This document shows positions 11,690-22,154 of a stretch of DNA of 64,000 nucleotides, piece after piece. Numbering within the stretch: position 1 is the first letter of the stretch; each line of letters begins with the position of its first letter. The notes under the pieces are model-generated. The model saw only the letters and a program-made list of their open reading frames with translations, was not told the DNA's origin and made no database searches. Position numbers and translations under genes: made by a program. Source of the DNA: Apostichopus japonicus (lineage: Eukaryota; Echinodermata; Holothuroidea; Aspidochirotida; Stichopodidae); NCBI RefSeq assembly GCF_037975245.1, contig NC_092577.1:9893013-9957012 (forward strand), in the 5' to 3' direction.

Positions 11690-12990
11690 TGAGTACAATA
11701 GTGTGGGTCTGAGTACAAGTAGAATTCCAGTGGCGTGAGTACAAGAATGGGAGTACAAGGTAATAAGCATGAGCAAGAGATAATTTAGCACTAGTATCTG
11801 TACGAGATTCCAAGAAATATGTTTGGAGTACGAGATCAATTCCAGGAGGTTGAGTACAAATCCAGGAGTGTTGAGTACAAATCCAGGAGCAATGAGTACA
11901 AATCCAGGAGTGTTGAGTACAAGAAGGGGAGTACAAGGTAATAAGCATGAGCAAGAGTACTGTGATGATTTAGCACAGTTAGTATCTGTACTAGATTCCA
12001 AGAAACATGTTTGGAGTACGAGATCAATTCCAGGAGTGTTGAGTACAATTCCAGGAGTGTTGAGTACAAAGCCAGGAGTGTTGAGTACAAATCCAGGAAT
12101 GTTGAGTACAAATCCAGGAGTGTTGAGTACAAATCCAGGAGTGTTGAGTACAAATCCAGGAGTGTTGAGTACAAATCCAGGAGGTTGAGTACAGATCCAG
12201 GAGTGTTGAGTACAAATCCAGGAGTGTTGAGTACAAATCCAGGAATGTTGAGTAAAAATCCAGGAGTGTTAAGTACAAATCCAGGAGTGTTGAGTACAGA
12301 TCCAGGAGGTTGAGTACAGATCCAGGAGTGTTGAGTACAGATCCAGGAGTGTTGAGTACAAATCCACGAGTGTTGAGTACAAATCCAGGAGTGTTGAATA
12401 CAAATCCACGAGTGTTGAGTACAAATCCAGGAGTGTTGAGTACAAATCCAGGAGTGTTGCGTACAAATCCAGGAGTGTTGAGTACAAATCCAGGAGTGTT
12501 GAGTACAAATCCAGGAGAATGAGTACAGATCCAGGAGTGTTGAGTACAAATCCACGAGTGTTGAGTACAAATCCAGGAGAATGAGTACAAATCCAGGAGT
12601 GTTGAGTACAAATCCAGGAGTGTTGAGTACAAATCCAGGAGAGTTGAGTACAAATTCAGGAGTGTTGAGTACAAATCCAGGAGTGTTGACTACAAATCCA
12701 CGAGTGTTGAGTACAAATCCAGGAGTGTTGAGTACAAATCCAGGAGTGTTGCGTACAAATCCAGGAGTGTTGAGTACAAATCCAGGAGTGTTGAGTACAA
12801 ATCCAGGAGAATGAGTACAGATCCAGGAGTGTTGAGTACAAATCCACGAGTGTTGAGTACAAATCCAGGAGAATGAGTACAAATCCAGGAGTGTTGAGTA
12901 CAAATCCAGGAGTGTTGAGTACAAATCCAGGAGAGTTGAGTACAAATTCAGGAGTGTTGAGTACAAATCCAGGAGTAGGAGTACAACTAC
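11690..12990. repeat. 21-bp minisatellite with higher-order structure
   Basis: The unit is 21 bp, GAGTACAAATCCAGGAGT plus GTT, about 50 copies or more. Because 21 is a multiple of three, several frames stay open on both strands (7-residue repeats such as STNPGVL on plus and LYSTLLD on minus), which explains the apparent 386-residue frame at 11836-12996. A block starting near 12519 recurs about 292 bp later at 12811, including its variants (AATGAG, CCACGAG, GAGAGTTGAG, AATTCAGG), showing a recent multi-unit duplication. The left end (11690-12040) is also duplicated: GGAGTACGAGATCAATTCCA and GGTAATAAGCATGAGCAAGA each occur twice. Confidence 0.95.
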
Positions 12991-13357
12991 AGGCATCCTT
13001 GCTAATATACCAGTAGGAGTAGAGATACATTTGGACGTACTATAATTCTGCTATGAGTCAACCATAGATAGATTATTTATTGCATGGCAAAATTATGAAC
13101 AGCCTCAAAATACTAGAGGGTAGCAAACAGATATGTGGAAGTGTGTCTTAAAACGTTTGACATATTGCAAGCAAACAGTGTGTGACTCCATATGTCTGTA
13201 TGTAGTCTTACCTGTGTTGAGGGGACTAATCTATTTGGTTCATTAATGTCTCTATTTTTTGTACTAATGCACTGTGCTCTTGTGGTTTTCGTTAGGGAGA
13301 TCTTTAATATTGTAATTTCGTTATAACCTCCTCCATTTCTTCCTCGTCCTCCTGCAG

Positions 13358-14076
13358 GTAGCGTGAACAGTTGGAAAAACAGAGTAGGCCCGTCAAATAA
13401 TAATAATCTCAGAACCCAAGAAACACAGACCACTGCCAAAGTGGCCTTTGTCTCCGATCCAGAGAATGCTGCCTCGGACCCCAGGGGGAGCATCCATACC
13501 CCACGAGAACCAGGTCAGATGGGTACTCCATACCACGGGGGAGATGGCACTGCTCCTTATATGGGCGGTGGTGGAGGTAGCCGAGGAATGCAGTTAAGTG
13601 CATCCCAGCGAGGAGATGTCACAGAACAGCCCGAGAATCTTGGACATGGAGAACGAGGTGTTACTACTACCCAGGGGGAAGGGTTTGTTAATAATGAGGG
13701 AGCGAGGGCGGTATTCAATGGGAAAGAACCCTCGGCTGATAGATTCGATACGGTCAATAAAGGCGATGAGAGTAGTAACTTAGCACAAGTAAAGCCCACC
13801 CTCCCTCAAAGATCATCAAGGCATAACATCTTACCCCCTCTCGGCGAAAGTGCGGCGCGAGACTTTTCGGTCGAGGTCAAGGGCGGGAATCAAGGCAGTA
13901 CGGATGGTAGTGACGGTGAGGGCGCTAGCGACAAAAAACAGCGCAAGAGAAAACGTAAGCAGAAGAAACGGAAGTCCGTTTCCTCTGACGACGAAAAAAA
14001 TGACCTGTTGGATGATTCTTTCCAAGAGAGGGCGCTATCTCCATTAGGGGAGGAAGTCCCAGTGGTGGAAATGTAG
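13358..14076 (+). CDS. Last coding exon of an unidentified protein with a disordered basic tail
   Basis: A pyrimidine-rich tract ending in CTCCTGCAG gives a good 3' splice site at 13356-13357. The exon is open from there to a TAG stop at 14074-14076, about 239 residues. It enters with a split codon: one base comes from the previous exon, or the GGT straddles the junction. The sequence is low in hydrophobics and rich in Gly, Ser, Asn, Glu and Lys. There is a glycine cluster (about residues 66-73) and a strongly basic stretch, KKQRKRKRKQKKRK, near residues 190-203, followed by SVSSDDE, which looks like a nuclear-localisation signal beside a CK2-type acidic serine site. The protein ends LGEEVPVVEM. 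No membrane segment or domain is visible. Base composition is clearly higher in GC than its flanks, which supports coding. The upstream exons were not recognised and the family is unknown. Confidence 0.7.
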
Positions 14077-14680
14077 GTCGGCTCCAAGACCCCCCCCCCA
14101 CCCGTCCTTCAGCGATAGAAGCAGCCATGCGCTGGTAGCGGCCTTTGCCAAAGTGTAGGCTCTTAGACGAACACATACACTCTTTGACATTCCTTCAAAA
14201 CTATAGCTTTAATGTCAGTTACTTCTGCAGTGTTGTTTTCACTACTAAACAGGCACATGAAGTTAGCACAGTGAGACTGATTTGTTTGTACACATTTATG
14301 TTGTACTTTATAAATATTTATGGAAGGGGGAAAAATATCCATCCATGAGTCTAAAGTAGTTGTCTTCCTGTGACCATCCGGTAAAATCCAGTTTGATATA
14401 AAGCTGGTTAAATTTTCTCTTTGTTTCCCATGATGGCGGTTTCTAATCGGAACTGTTTGTTCCATCAAAATGACTTTTAATTAACGAAAGATCCTCTCAA
14501 GTCAGAAATGTAAACACTGCAGTCTGTCTGACAACACCATCATGGTGACAGATTCTATAAGGTGGTGATTAATGACCAAGCAATGAGTAACAACATACAG
14601 ACAACTACTGAAACCAAGTGAAAGATTAATACACCAATAAAATTGATAAATTCACAAAATAAATCAATTCCAAAATACCA
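14077..14680 (+). other. Putative 3' UTR of the unidentified gene
   Basis: Non-coding sequence following the stop codon, including a poly-C run at 14091-14099. AATAAA signals at 14636-14641 and 14659-14664 are the first good polyadenylation candidates. Confidence 0.5.
14636..14664 (+). terminator. Candidate polyadenylation signals
   Basis: Two AATAAA hexamers 23 bases apart, about 560-590 bases after the stop codon of the upstream exon on the same strand. Confidence 0.45.
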
Positions 14681-17542
14681 AAAAATAAAAATGCAAAGGA
14701 AAAGTGAATTTATGAAAATATCTTACTGAAGCCTAAAAAAATTTTCTTTCTTTATTGTTGCAAGTGTTCACTAGTATAGTACTTTCTGTTTTGAAAAAGG
14801 CTTTATATCAAAACATTTCAAAATGATTTATTTTATGATATATTCAATCTAGTCAATCTTTTATCATCCAAAGTGCCAAAGTTATCTATCGATCGCTGTG
14901 TATATAAATATTCTACTGTCCGTCCGTCTGCCATCTTAAACTGCCCACCTTGAACCTTTCAGATGTTATGCCTTTGATTTTATACTTGATGGTTTGTATT
15001 TAAGCAATTCTTCCATTTTAGTTTCAACTCTCTGTGATCAAGATTAAGTTACTACTCTCAACGCTTTGTTTTTGTATTGTGCCTACTTCAAAATGATAGG
15101 AAACTTGTTTTTATATGTTTGCTTTTTGTTTGTTTCTAAAGGACCACAATCACTATGGCATTCTTGTCATTCTTTAAGTTGCTTACAGGCCAGCCATGGG
15201 GGGGAGGGAGGAGGGAGTACATTGGGGGTGGGGGAGGGGTTTTATTATGTATAACAATTACTTATTATAATAACTATGATTTTATTTTATTTATCATTAA
15301 TATAAACTAAAACCAGGGTAAATCACCACCTACAAATATTCTCATCAAGGAATGTACACATTCAAAAGTTTTCAGTTGTTTTGAATCATCCAACTTCGGG
15401 GACTGTTTAAAACCATCTCCCCCCCCCCCATTCTCCTCAATCTCTAGTTCCTGGCCAGCTTTGTCCACTCTACAACCGTTTCTCAAAAGATCCTTTTTTT
15501 TTTTGTTATTGTCCATTTGCTGACATTTTTTGCTGTGAATAAATTGTATTTCATGAATTAATAATACTACAAGTGCAATCAATGGATATATGTTATATGG
15601 GCCTACCACCATCAATGTACAGACTTCAGTTGCATTTATTAAATAATTACCCATGCATCAAGAAAGTTGTCTTGTCTAATGTTGTTGGAAGGTGGGATGA
15701 AACTGTATAAAGAGGAGGGTAACACTGTGGAAGAAAACGTGTATTTAGTGTTTGAAAATCTCATGGTGTCAACCCCACCCCCCCCTCCCCTCGCATGGTG
15801 TCACCCAATGGAGGGTGGGAGAAGTGTAACACAGAACAGCAGTGTGAGACAGGGAGTGTGTGGTAATGAACAATGGTTTTGAAAAAGACAAATGTATGCC
15901 CTGTCTAGGCTTCACCTGCCCCTCTTCCTCCACCCTCCCCCACCCCACCCCACCCCCTCCCAACATACAGACACAAGAGCAGAATATCAGTACAAACAGC
16001 ATTTAATACCTGTAGCTGTTTCACTGCTGGTTCAAAACCAAATAACGTTCTGGACACATTGGGGCCATTTTTTCTTTCTTGAGGGTTTTGTTTTCATTTG
16101 TTAGTTTTTTTTTTTTTTCTGGTGGTTCTACATTTTCCAAAGTTTTAACATATAATCTTATATATTCATAAGCTATAAAAGTGGAAAAAAAGTCATATTT
16201 TGGTATGACCAAATTCTTGAAATCATTGCCTTTTATTTATAGTGTAATATTGTTTTAGTGTCATTATGCATGTATATTTCATACTTATTGTAAGACCAGT
16301 CGTGATTATTACCGCATGTTATTAAACGTTTTAAAGTCTGCAAAAATTATTTGAGAAAAAATAACTTTATAATATTCAAAATAAGTCATTAACTTAGTGT
16401 TAGTTTATTGTTTAGTGTATTCATGTGTGACGGTACATTTGTAGAACGATACTTTTCATTGGCTCACATTTGAACAGTTATCTCTAGCTAGCCAATCGTC
16501 ATCGTCATAAGACACTTGAGATTTTGAAGCACTCTCTCATCAATGCTGGAACAAACCTGTCCCCCCCCCCCCACAGAGTCAAGTTTCCTTGGTCAGGACT
16601 AACATACCGAATGGATGATAGTGTTCTCTGTGTGTGAAGGCCAAATGCTTGACCAAAAATAGTGGTAAATGGAGGGTTATGTTCATTCAAATTTCCAGGT
16701 GGAATTTGTCTGATGACATAGAAAGAGGCCATTCAAAGGCACAGACGCTCCCAACGTTGCCACAGAGTGTTTATATACAGTATTTATATGTAATAATCAA
16801 CACGTACTGTGGAAGTAGCGGTAAACTATAATATATGTTCGGCAATGTTGGTTGACCAGATTCACTAAGGTATAACCGGCCAAGTCTGTCATACTAATCT
16901 GCCATAGAGAACATGTAAACGTTAATGAAGGTATGTGTCTCTTTGGCAAATTAGTGTAGCTGGTTTGGCAGTTACTGTGATACATCTGGTCAGTAAACCA
17001 ACATTGTTGGAATGTTGGTTGAGATCGTCGGACACCATTCCAAAAGTGTTTCTTAAAAGACTGTGAAAGAATTCATCGTTGTGTTTTAATCTTCCATCTC
17101 ATAAAGTGCCGTGTAGCATCCGCTTGGAGCGTCTGTGCTTAAAGGTATGCTGTTCTGGCCCCAAATATGCTAGATATTCAAATATGGTCACCTTTGGTCA
17201 AAATTGTTAAACTGTTTTTATTACAAACCTCGAGGAAATTTTCCTCACTGGGACATTCAGTCATCTTGTGTGTTCCTTAAAAATGTCTGAGAACAATTTG
17301 GAGAGTAAAGACCTCCTGGAAAGTACTTTTTGAAACTTCTAGCAATTACAGCATGCTATAATTTGGGGCCTATACTGACTACCTTTAAAAGACAACCTTG
17401 TGACCCTCCTTATGATCTTGAGAACGTCATAATTATCAAATTTCTCAAAATGGCTCCGGCACGGCAGTCTTCCTCCACCATTCGGGAAGATATTTGAATG
17501 TTTTTTTTTTTCATCAGGTGCGATGACTCTAGCATTTCTAAG

Positions 17543-17574
17543 CGTGCTAATTAGCACGTCTTGCTAATTAGCAA
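17543..17574. promoter_or_regulatory. Paired palindromic TAATTA homeodomain-type sites
   Basis: CGTGCTAATTAGCACG (17543-17558) and TTGCTAATTAGCAA (17561-17574) are each perfect palindromes sharing the core GCTAATTAGC. TAATTA is the core bound by many Antp- and paired-class homeodomains. The two sites are 18 bases apart centre to centre. A regulatory role is inferred only. Confidence 0.4.
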
Positions 17575-19502
17575 AGCACTCCAGCAATTTTAAAGTGGCG
17601 ATGGTTTTCTATGTAAACTAACTGACTGGTACACTGTTTGAATCGGGTGGCAGGGAAATTTACTTTGACAAAATGTATCCTATTTGAGCTAAGTTTTCTT
17701 GAGTAATTTTTAGAAGACATTAAGGCATTAAACATACGAGTACCATTTCTTTCAATAGCCGGTTACGGGAGTTTTGCTTCATATTTTGTTTTTCCTTTTG
17801 ATAAAAGCAGTCAAATATAGAATGATTAACATAAAAACAGCAAAATGTTGTTTTGTCTTTTTGATATTTCTTAGTAAATGCTTGTAAATAGTTTGTGTTA
17901 ACATCAATTGTGAAAAGTCACCGTGGTCACACTCTCACCATCTGATGATCTCCCCTTCCCCTATAAATAGAGAATACCCCCCCCCCCCCACCCTCCCCTA
18001 AAGAGAGAATAGACCCCATCTCATCTACCAAGCCAAAGAGGAGAGAAAACAAACATTTGTCCTCATTTAAATCTTAATATTCAGAGAACTGAAATTTAAT
18101 TCAGTGATGTGCCAATGATATCAAAGCTAGGATGCTAAAATTCTAAATCTCTGCCCACACCTTTCCAGACAGATTTAGGCAGTGACTAAGCTCTATGAAA
18201 GAGCTTAAGGCGGATCCCGAATTTTATTCAGGTGGTGGTATTGGTGGCTCTTAACTTATTCTCACTGGCTACACCAGTGTTGCCACCCCACCCCCTCTAG
18301 AGGTTACTAAACATGGCTTAACTTTGTATTCTGTTTAACTACCATTTGTACTAAATTCATTTACTTCTTTTATCCCTGGAAGACAAAATATATAACATGG
18401 AACAAACCTTACTAAATAGGTAGTTGTTCCACAAATCTCTACAAAGCATGTAAGCATTGGAGTAAATGGCAACATTTGAAAGACTCCATGATAAGAAAAT
18501 CCTAAAAATAAGAATAGATCCTTACATAATTTATAAAAGCCATAAAGAAGTCCATCATGAAGAAAAGAATACTGTCTCAACAATTTCTATGTGTTTTCCA
18601 CTTGTTCATATTTTGGGTGGAGAGGGCAGGGGGGGGGGTGGGAGAGAAGGGATCAAATCATCCTACTTCCCACAAAAGTATTTTCCTTGTTCCTCCATTG
18701 ATTCAATAGTGTCTTGATAACAATAGAGTTTGGAGTGCACTTGGCAAAAATTTAAAAGTTCATTATAACTAATAAACTTTACCAAGTCTCCAATTTTGCC
18801 AAAAGGTGAAAAATAAATTTCTAGAAAAAACAAATTCTTCAGCTGTTTGCTATTTCTGAATAGACCCGAGGAAAATAAGATAAAAGAAGTTACATCTTAC
18901 AGCTGTTATCAAAAGATAGTTTATTCTTTAACAAGGTCTTGGTGAAACTCCAAGAGACATTTTTAATGAGCATTTCATGAGTAGCAATACAAGATAATGA
19001 AATATAGAAACAGTTTATAAAAATACAGATAAAAAAATATAGATATATAATAAAACGATGGTCCTTGATGGAAAATATGAAATAATGATACACTGGAATA
19101 TATAATAACTTAACTAAGAAAACAAACAAAAATTGTTAAAGCTAAAGGCGGTTTCTGGCATCCACATTTGGAAATTTAGCAAAATTAATAATAGCAGCAT
19201 CTCATAAAAAGTGCAGTTTATTTTATATTCAAAAGCTAGCCTCTTTTTTTAGTGTGAGTTGTGAGTGTGTGTGATTATGTAGTTAAAGGTTACAGTTTCA
19301 TCTCACATTTGGAGAAAAAAATGGATAAATATTTGATAACTTCTACCTTGTTTTTTAATAGGATTAATACCCCAAAAAACAGTTCCAAAAAAACTTCTTT
19401 ATTGGAAAAAAATGAAGAAAAACTCTAAAATTCACCCCATGAATAAATCTGGAAGACTTTCAATTTGATCCAATATTCTTTGTGTTATAATCAAATTACT
19501 TA

Positions 19503-19530
19503 CATATATATATATATATATATATATATA
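19503..19530. repeat. (TA)n microsatellite
   Basis: About 28 bases of TA dinucleotide, just upstream of the SINE region. Confidence 0.9.
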
Positions 19531-19819
19531 CATTAAAAAAATCATATGAATCTCAAGCCTTAGGGATGAAATAGGGATGAAATTAATTAGGCAGAAAATT
19601 AATTTTTGCTACGTTCTAGACTGTTACAATCCACTGTTATCGGTCCACATTGCATTGCTTATATTAAAACTTAATTTTTGAAAAATTATCCTTTTAAACA
19701 GCTAAGATTCATCAATGAAAGTGACTGGACTACTACATCTATGAAACACAGGTCAGGTCAGTGCCTCAGATGTATTACAAAACTCAATAGGAAAACAAGA
19801 CTTTTATGACCTCAAATGT

Positions 19820-20045
19820 GGAGTGTTAGCTCAGTGGTTACAACGGTGCCTTCATAAGGTCCCGAGTTCGAGTCACTCCAAGATTAATGTATGTCGTCCA
19901 GTTACAGAGTTGTTGACAATTCATAATCATGGACGTTAAATATGAATCTAAGAGACTGACTTCCGTCAGCTTGCGGCTTTGATAAGCCAATGAGGCTTCT
20001 TCGCGAGTTCCTGCTTGCAGGAGGATCTAAAATACATACATACAA
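19820..20045 (+). mobile_element. tRNA-headed SINE
   Basis: The first 61 bases (19820-19880) read like a tRNA: GGAGTG at the start pairs with CACTCC at the end, an A box (TTAGCTCAGTGG), a seven-base loop TTCATAA with a CAT anticodon-like triplet, and a B box (GAGTTCGAGTC). The 3' half of the T stem is missing, so it cannot be a working tRNA. It is followed by an unrelated body of about 150 bases and a tail of ATACA-like repeats. CAAATG lies at both edges and may be the target duplication. Pol III-type internal promoter boxes are visible. Confidence 0.75.
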
Positions 20046-20144
20046 ATGACACATTGTTTACAAATGACATTACAAATTTGTTAAGGACAAATAGTGCTGA
20101 ATGTCATCTAAGTTGTTTTACATCAAGTTTTACAAGAACAAGGT

Positions 20145-20474
20145 TTGGTTGATTTATTCGAAATATTGTTAAACAACGGACTAACATTTAGGCCTGCAAC
20201 TGAGGAGCAGAGGTTTCTTACCATCATCAAGTTAGCCTTAAAGGAGCATTTCAGAAATTTAGAATATTTTAAAGATGAGGGACATCTTGAAGACCGGAAT
20301 CAGTTACAGAAACATATTTCCGCCCAAAGATTCACAAAAACACAATTCCAGCAAGTTTGCTCGGCAATCGACTTCGGCTTACAGAAAATGCTTTCAATAT
20401 GCAAATACGACTCATGTGCAGACAGTAGGTGCGATCTGTCAATTTTTTTTTTTTTTTTAACAATTTCGTTTTAA
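20145..20474 (+). other. Doubtful 109-residue reading frame, probably repeat-derived
   Basis: An open frame with mixed composition (EEQRFLTIIKLALKEHF near the start), ending in a poly-T-coded run of Phe. About 110 bases inside it (20240-20340) are similar to 25288-25400, an intron of the transporter gene: both have AAGGAGCATT, then CATCTTGA, GACC, GAAT and TACAGAAACAT in the same order. That points to a dispersed repeat rather than a gene. No splice context or family match was seen. Confidence 0.3.
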
Positions 20475-21897
20475 ATCTATTTTTCCACACCTATCAATGT
20501 GGGAACTGTGAAACCTGCTACTCAATTCCACAAAAATCCACAACATAGTTTTTCGTGTGGACTGGTGAATACGACCTGAACAAAAGGAAAGGACTGCAAG
20601 AGCTGCTTTTGGAAAGAGACTGAACAGTAATAGTGAGTAATATCTTGATATCCCTTCCCAAATGTAAGTTAGGACAAATTTTACCACTCAATGATCAAAA
20701 AATGGTTTGGCATGGGGAAAAGTTAAAGGAGTTGGAGCCACTGTCCAATACTACAAGTAACTTAATAGCAGTAAGATACCAAATATAGAACTAATTAATA
20801 TGTAAAACCACAGAGCACTTCACACTTTTACAGGAATATTCTCACAAAGGGCGGTAGGGCCCGGCAGTTCTGAAATGCCGCCCGGCACAAACAGTATTTC
20901 AAACTTTTCCACCCGGCACAATATTTGATGATTAATTTAACACATTTTACCGTGACCAAAATATGGGTGAATACTTAGCACATAAGTTTGCTCCAGAATA
21001 GGAAAAGAAGGGAGGGGGAACCCCCCACCCCTTAGACCCCTCCCCAAGGACGTGGATCACACTGCCCCACAAATCCGTCTGGCACTCAAAATACTCCTGA
21101 GAACATCCCTGCAATTATTTGATGATATTTTTATCCAGCCTCCATAATATCTTAAAACAAGATAGGAATTAACATTTGATATTTTTACTTATAAAAGAGC
21201 AATATTTCTTTAAGTTTCTGTTGACATGCATAAAATTATGGAGACCATGACACAATTTATATTTCATTACCAACATCACTATAGTCTTGTTAGAGGAATA
21301 TTGCCATATCGTAACTTTCAAAATTTCATTTGAACCTTTTTTTTTTCCTGTTTTTTTTGTTCATTCCTCAAATGTTTTGAAAAATGTAGGAATAAAGTAT
21401 ATAGCACCGTTCGTTACTCTAGAATATTTTATTACCAGCCTCCATAAAACATTGAGTGAGCAAATATATATTCACATTTTTACTTCAAAATGTGCAAATT
21501 TGTTCAACTTCTGTTTATTGGAGCATAAAATGCACAGCACACTTTGTTTAGAATATTTCCTCCCACAAACCTGCTTACAACTTTGCACGAGGAACATAAA
21601 TATTCGTATTTACTTGCCAAATGGCAAGGGGAGGGATTTCCCCTCCCCTACCCTATGAGATATATTGTGGGGTAAAGAGGGGGGGTTAGATGCATGATGG
21701 TGCTATAATTTCCATCATTATTACCTACATTTGTGTAGTACAAGTTGAGATTTTTTTAGCATGTTATTAAAAACAAAAGTCATTTGGAAAAAAAAAGGCT
21801 AAAAAATTCCAGCAGGCGAACCTCAAACAACTACATAAATAAAACCCTTTTTTACTTGAAGGGAAAAACAATAAGCTTTGTCCACGGACTCTTTGTC
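20475..21897. other. Intergenic and probable 3' UTR of the SLC35F gene
   Basis: Contains a GC-rich patch at 20845-21090 with CCCGGCA repeats and CACCCCTTAGACCCCTCCCC, a motif that recurs in the elements at 31044-32737 and 51574-51938. TTTATT at 21513-21518 (AATAAA on the minus strand) is a possible poly(A) signal for the transporter transcript. Confidence 0.4.
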
Positions 21898-22154
21898 TTA
21901 GACCGAGACATCAGCGTTCCCATCTATTTCACTCTGTTTCAATTCCAACTCCTCTTCCCTCTCTTCTAAGCCTTCCTCTCTCTCCTCCTTGGAGTCTAAA
22001 TTTTGGTGCTCAGCTTTCCTCCTGAAACAGCCAAAGGCCATTTTCTCCTGATATGAAGCTGGTAAGACCATGAAGGTGAACCCTACGACTATCAGAGCGC
22101 CCCCAATCAGTTTTAGAGTACTGAAAGTAGTCCCGCGGAATGTAACATCCACGA
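21898..22154 (-). CDS. SLC35F-like last coding exon
   Basis: Acceptor TTCCCGCAG. 257 bases to a TAA at 21900-21898. Encodes the last membrane segment (LIGGALIVVGFTFMVLP) and a charged, Glu-rich cytosolic-type tail. Confidence 0.9.

Larger units (their letters stand above)
14681..19819. other. Intergenic; no gene recognised
   Basis: Long AT-rich stretch with several C/G homopolymer-rich patches (15199-15240, 15419-15431, 15940-15960, 16560-16573, 17976-17990). Short reading frames here are low-complexity or contain runs of one residue. (TA)n lies at 19503-19530. Confidence 0.55.

Noticed and set aside
11836-12996. 386-residue minus-strand reading frame
   Set aside because: Made entirely of the 21-bp minisatellite. 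Several other frames over the same array are also long and open, so openness is a result of unit length.
13409-13799. Minus-strand frames opposite the 13358-14076 exon
   Set aside because: Shadows of the plus-strand coding exon; only the plus strand has a good splice acceptor and a coherent tail.
19820-19880. Functional tRNA-Met gene
   Set aside because: The 3' half of the T stem is absent and the unit continues into a SINE body, so it is a tRNA-derived head only.
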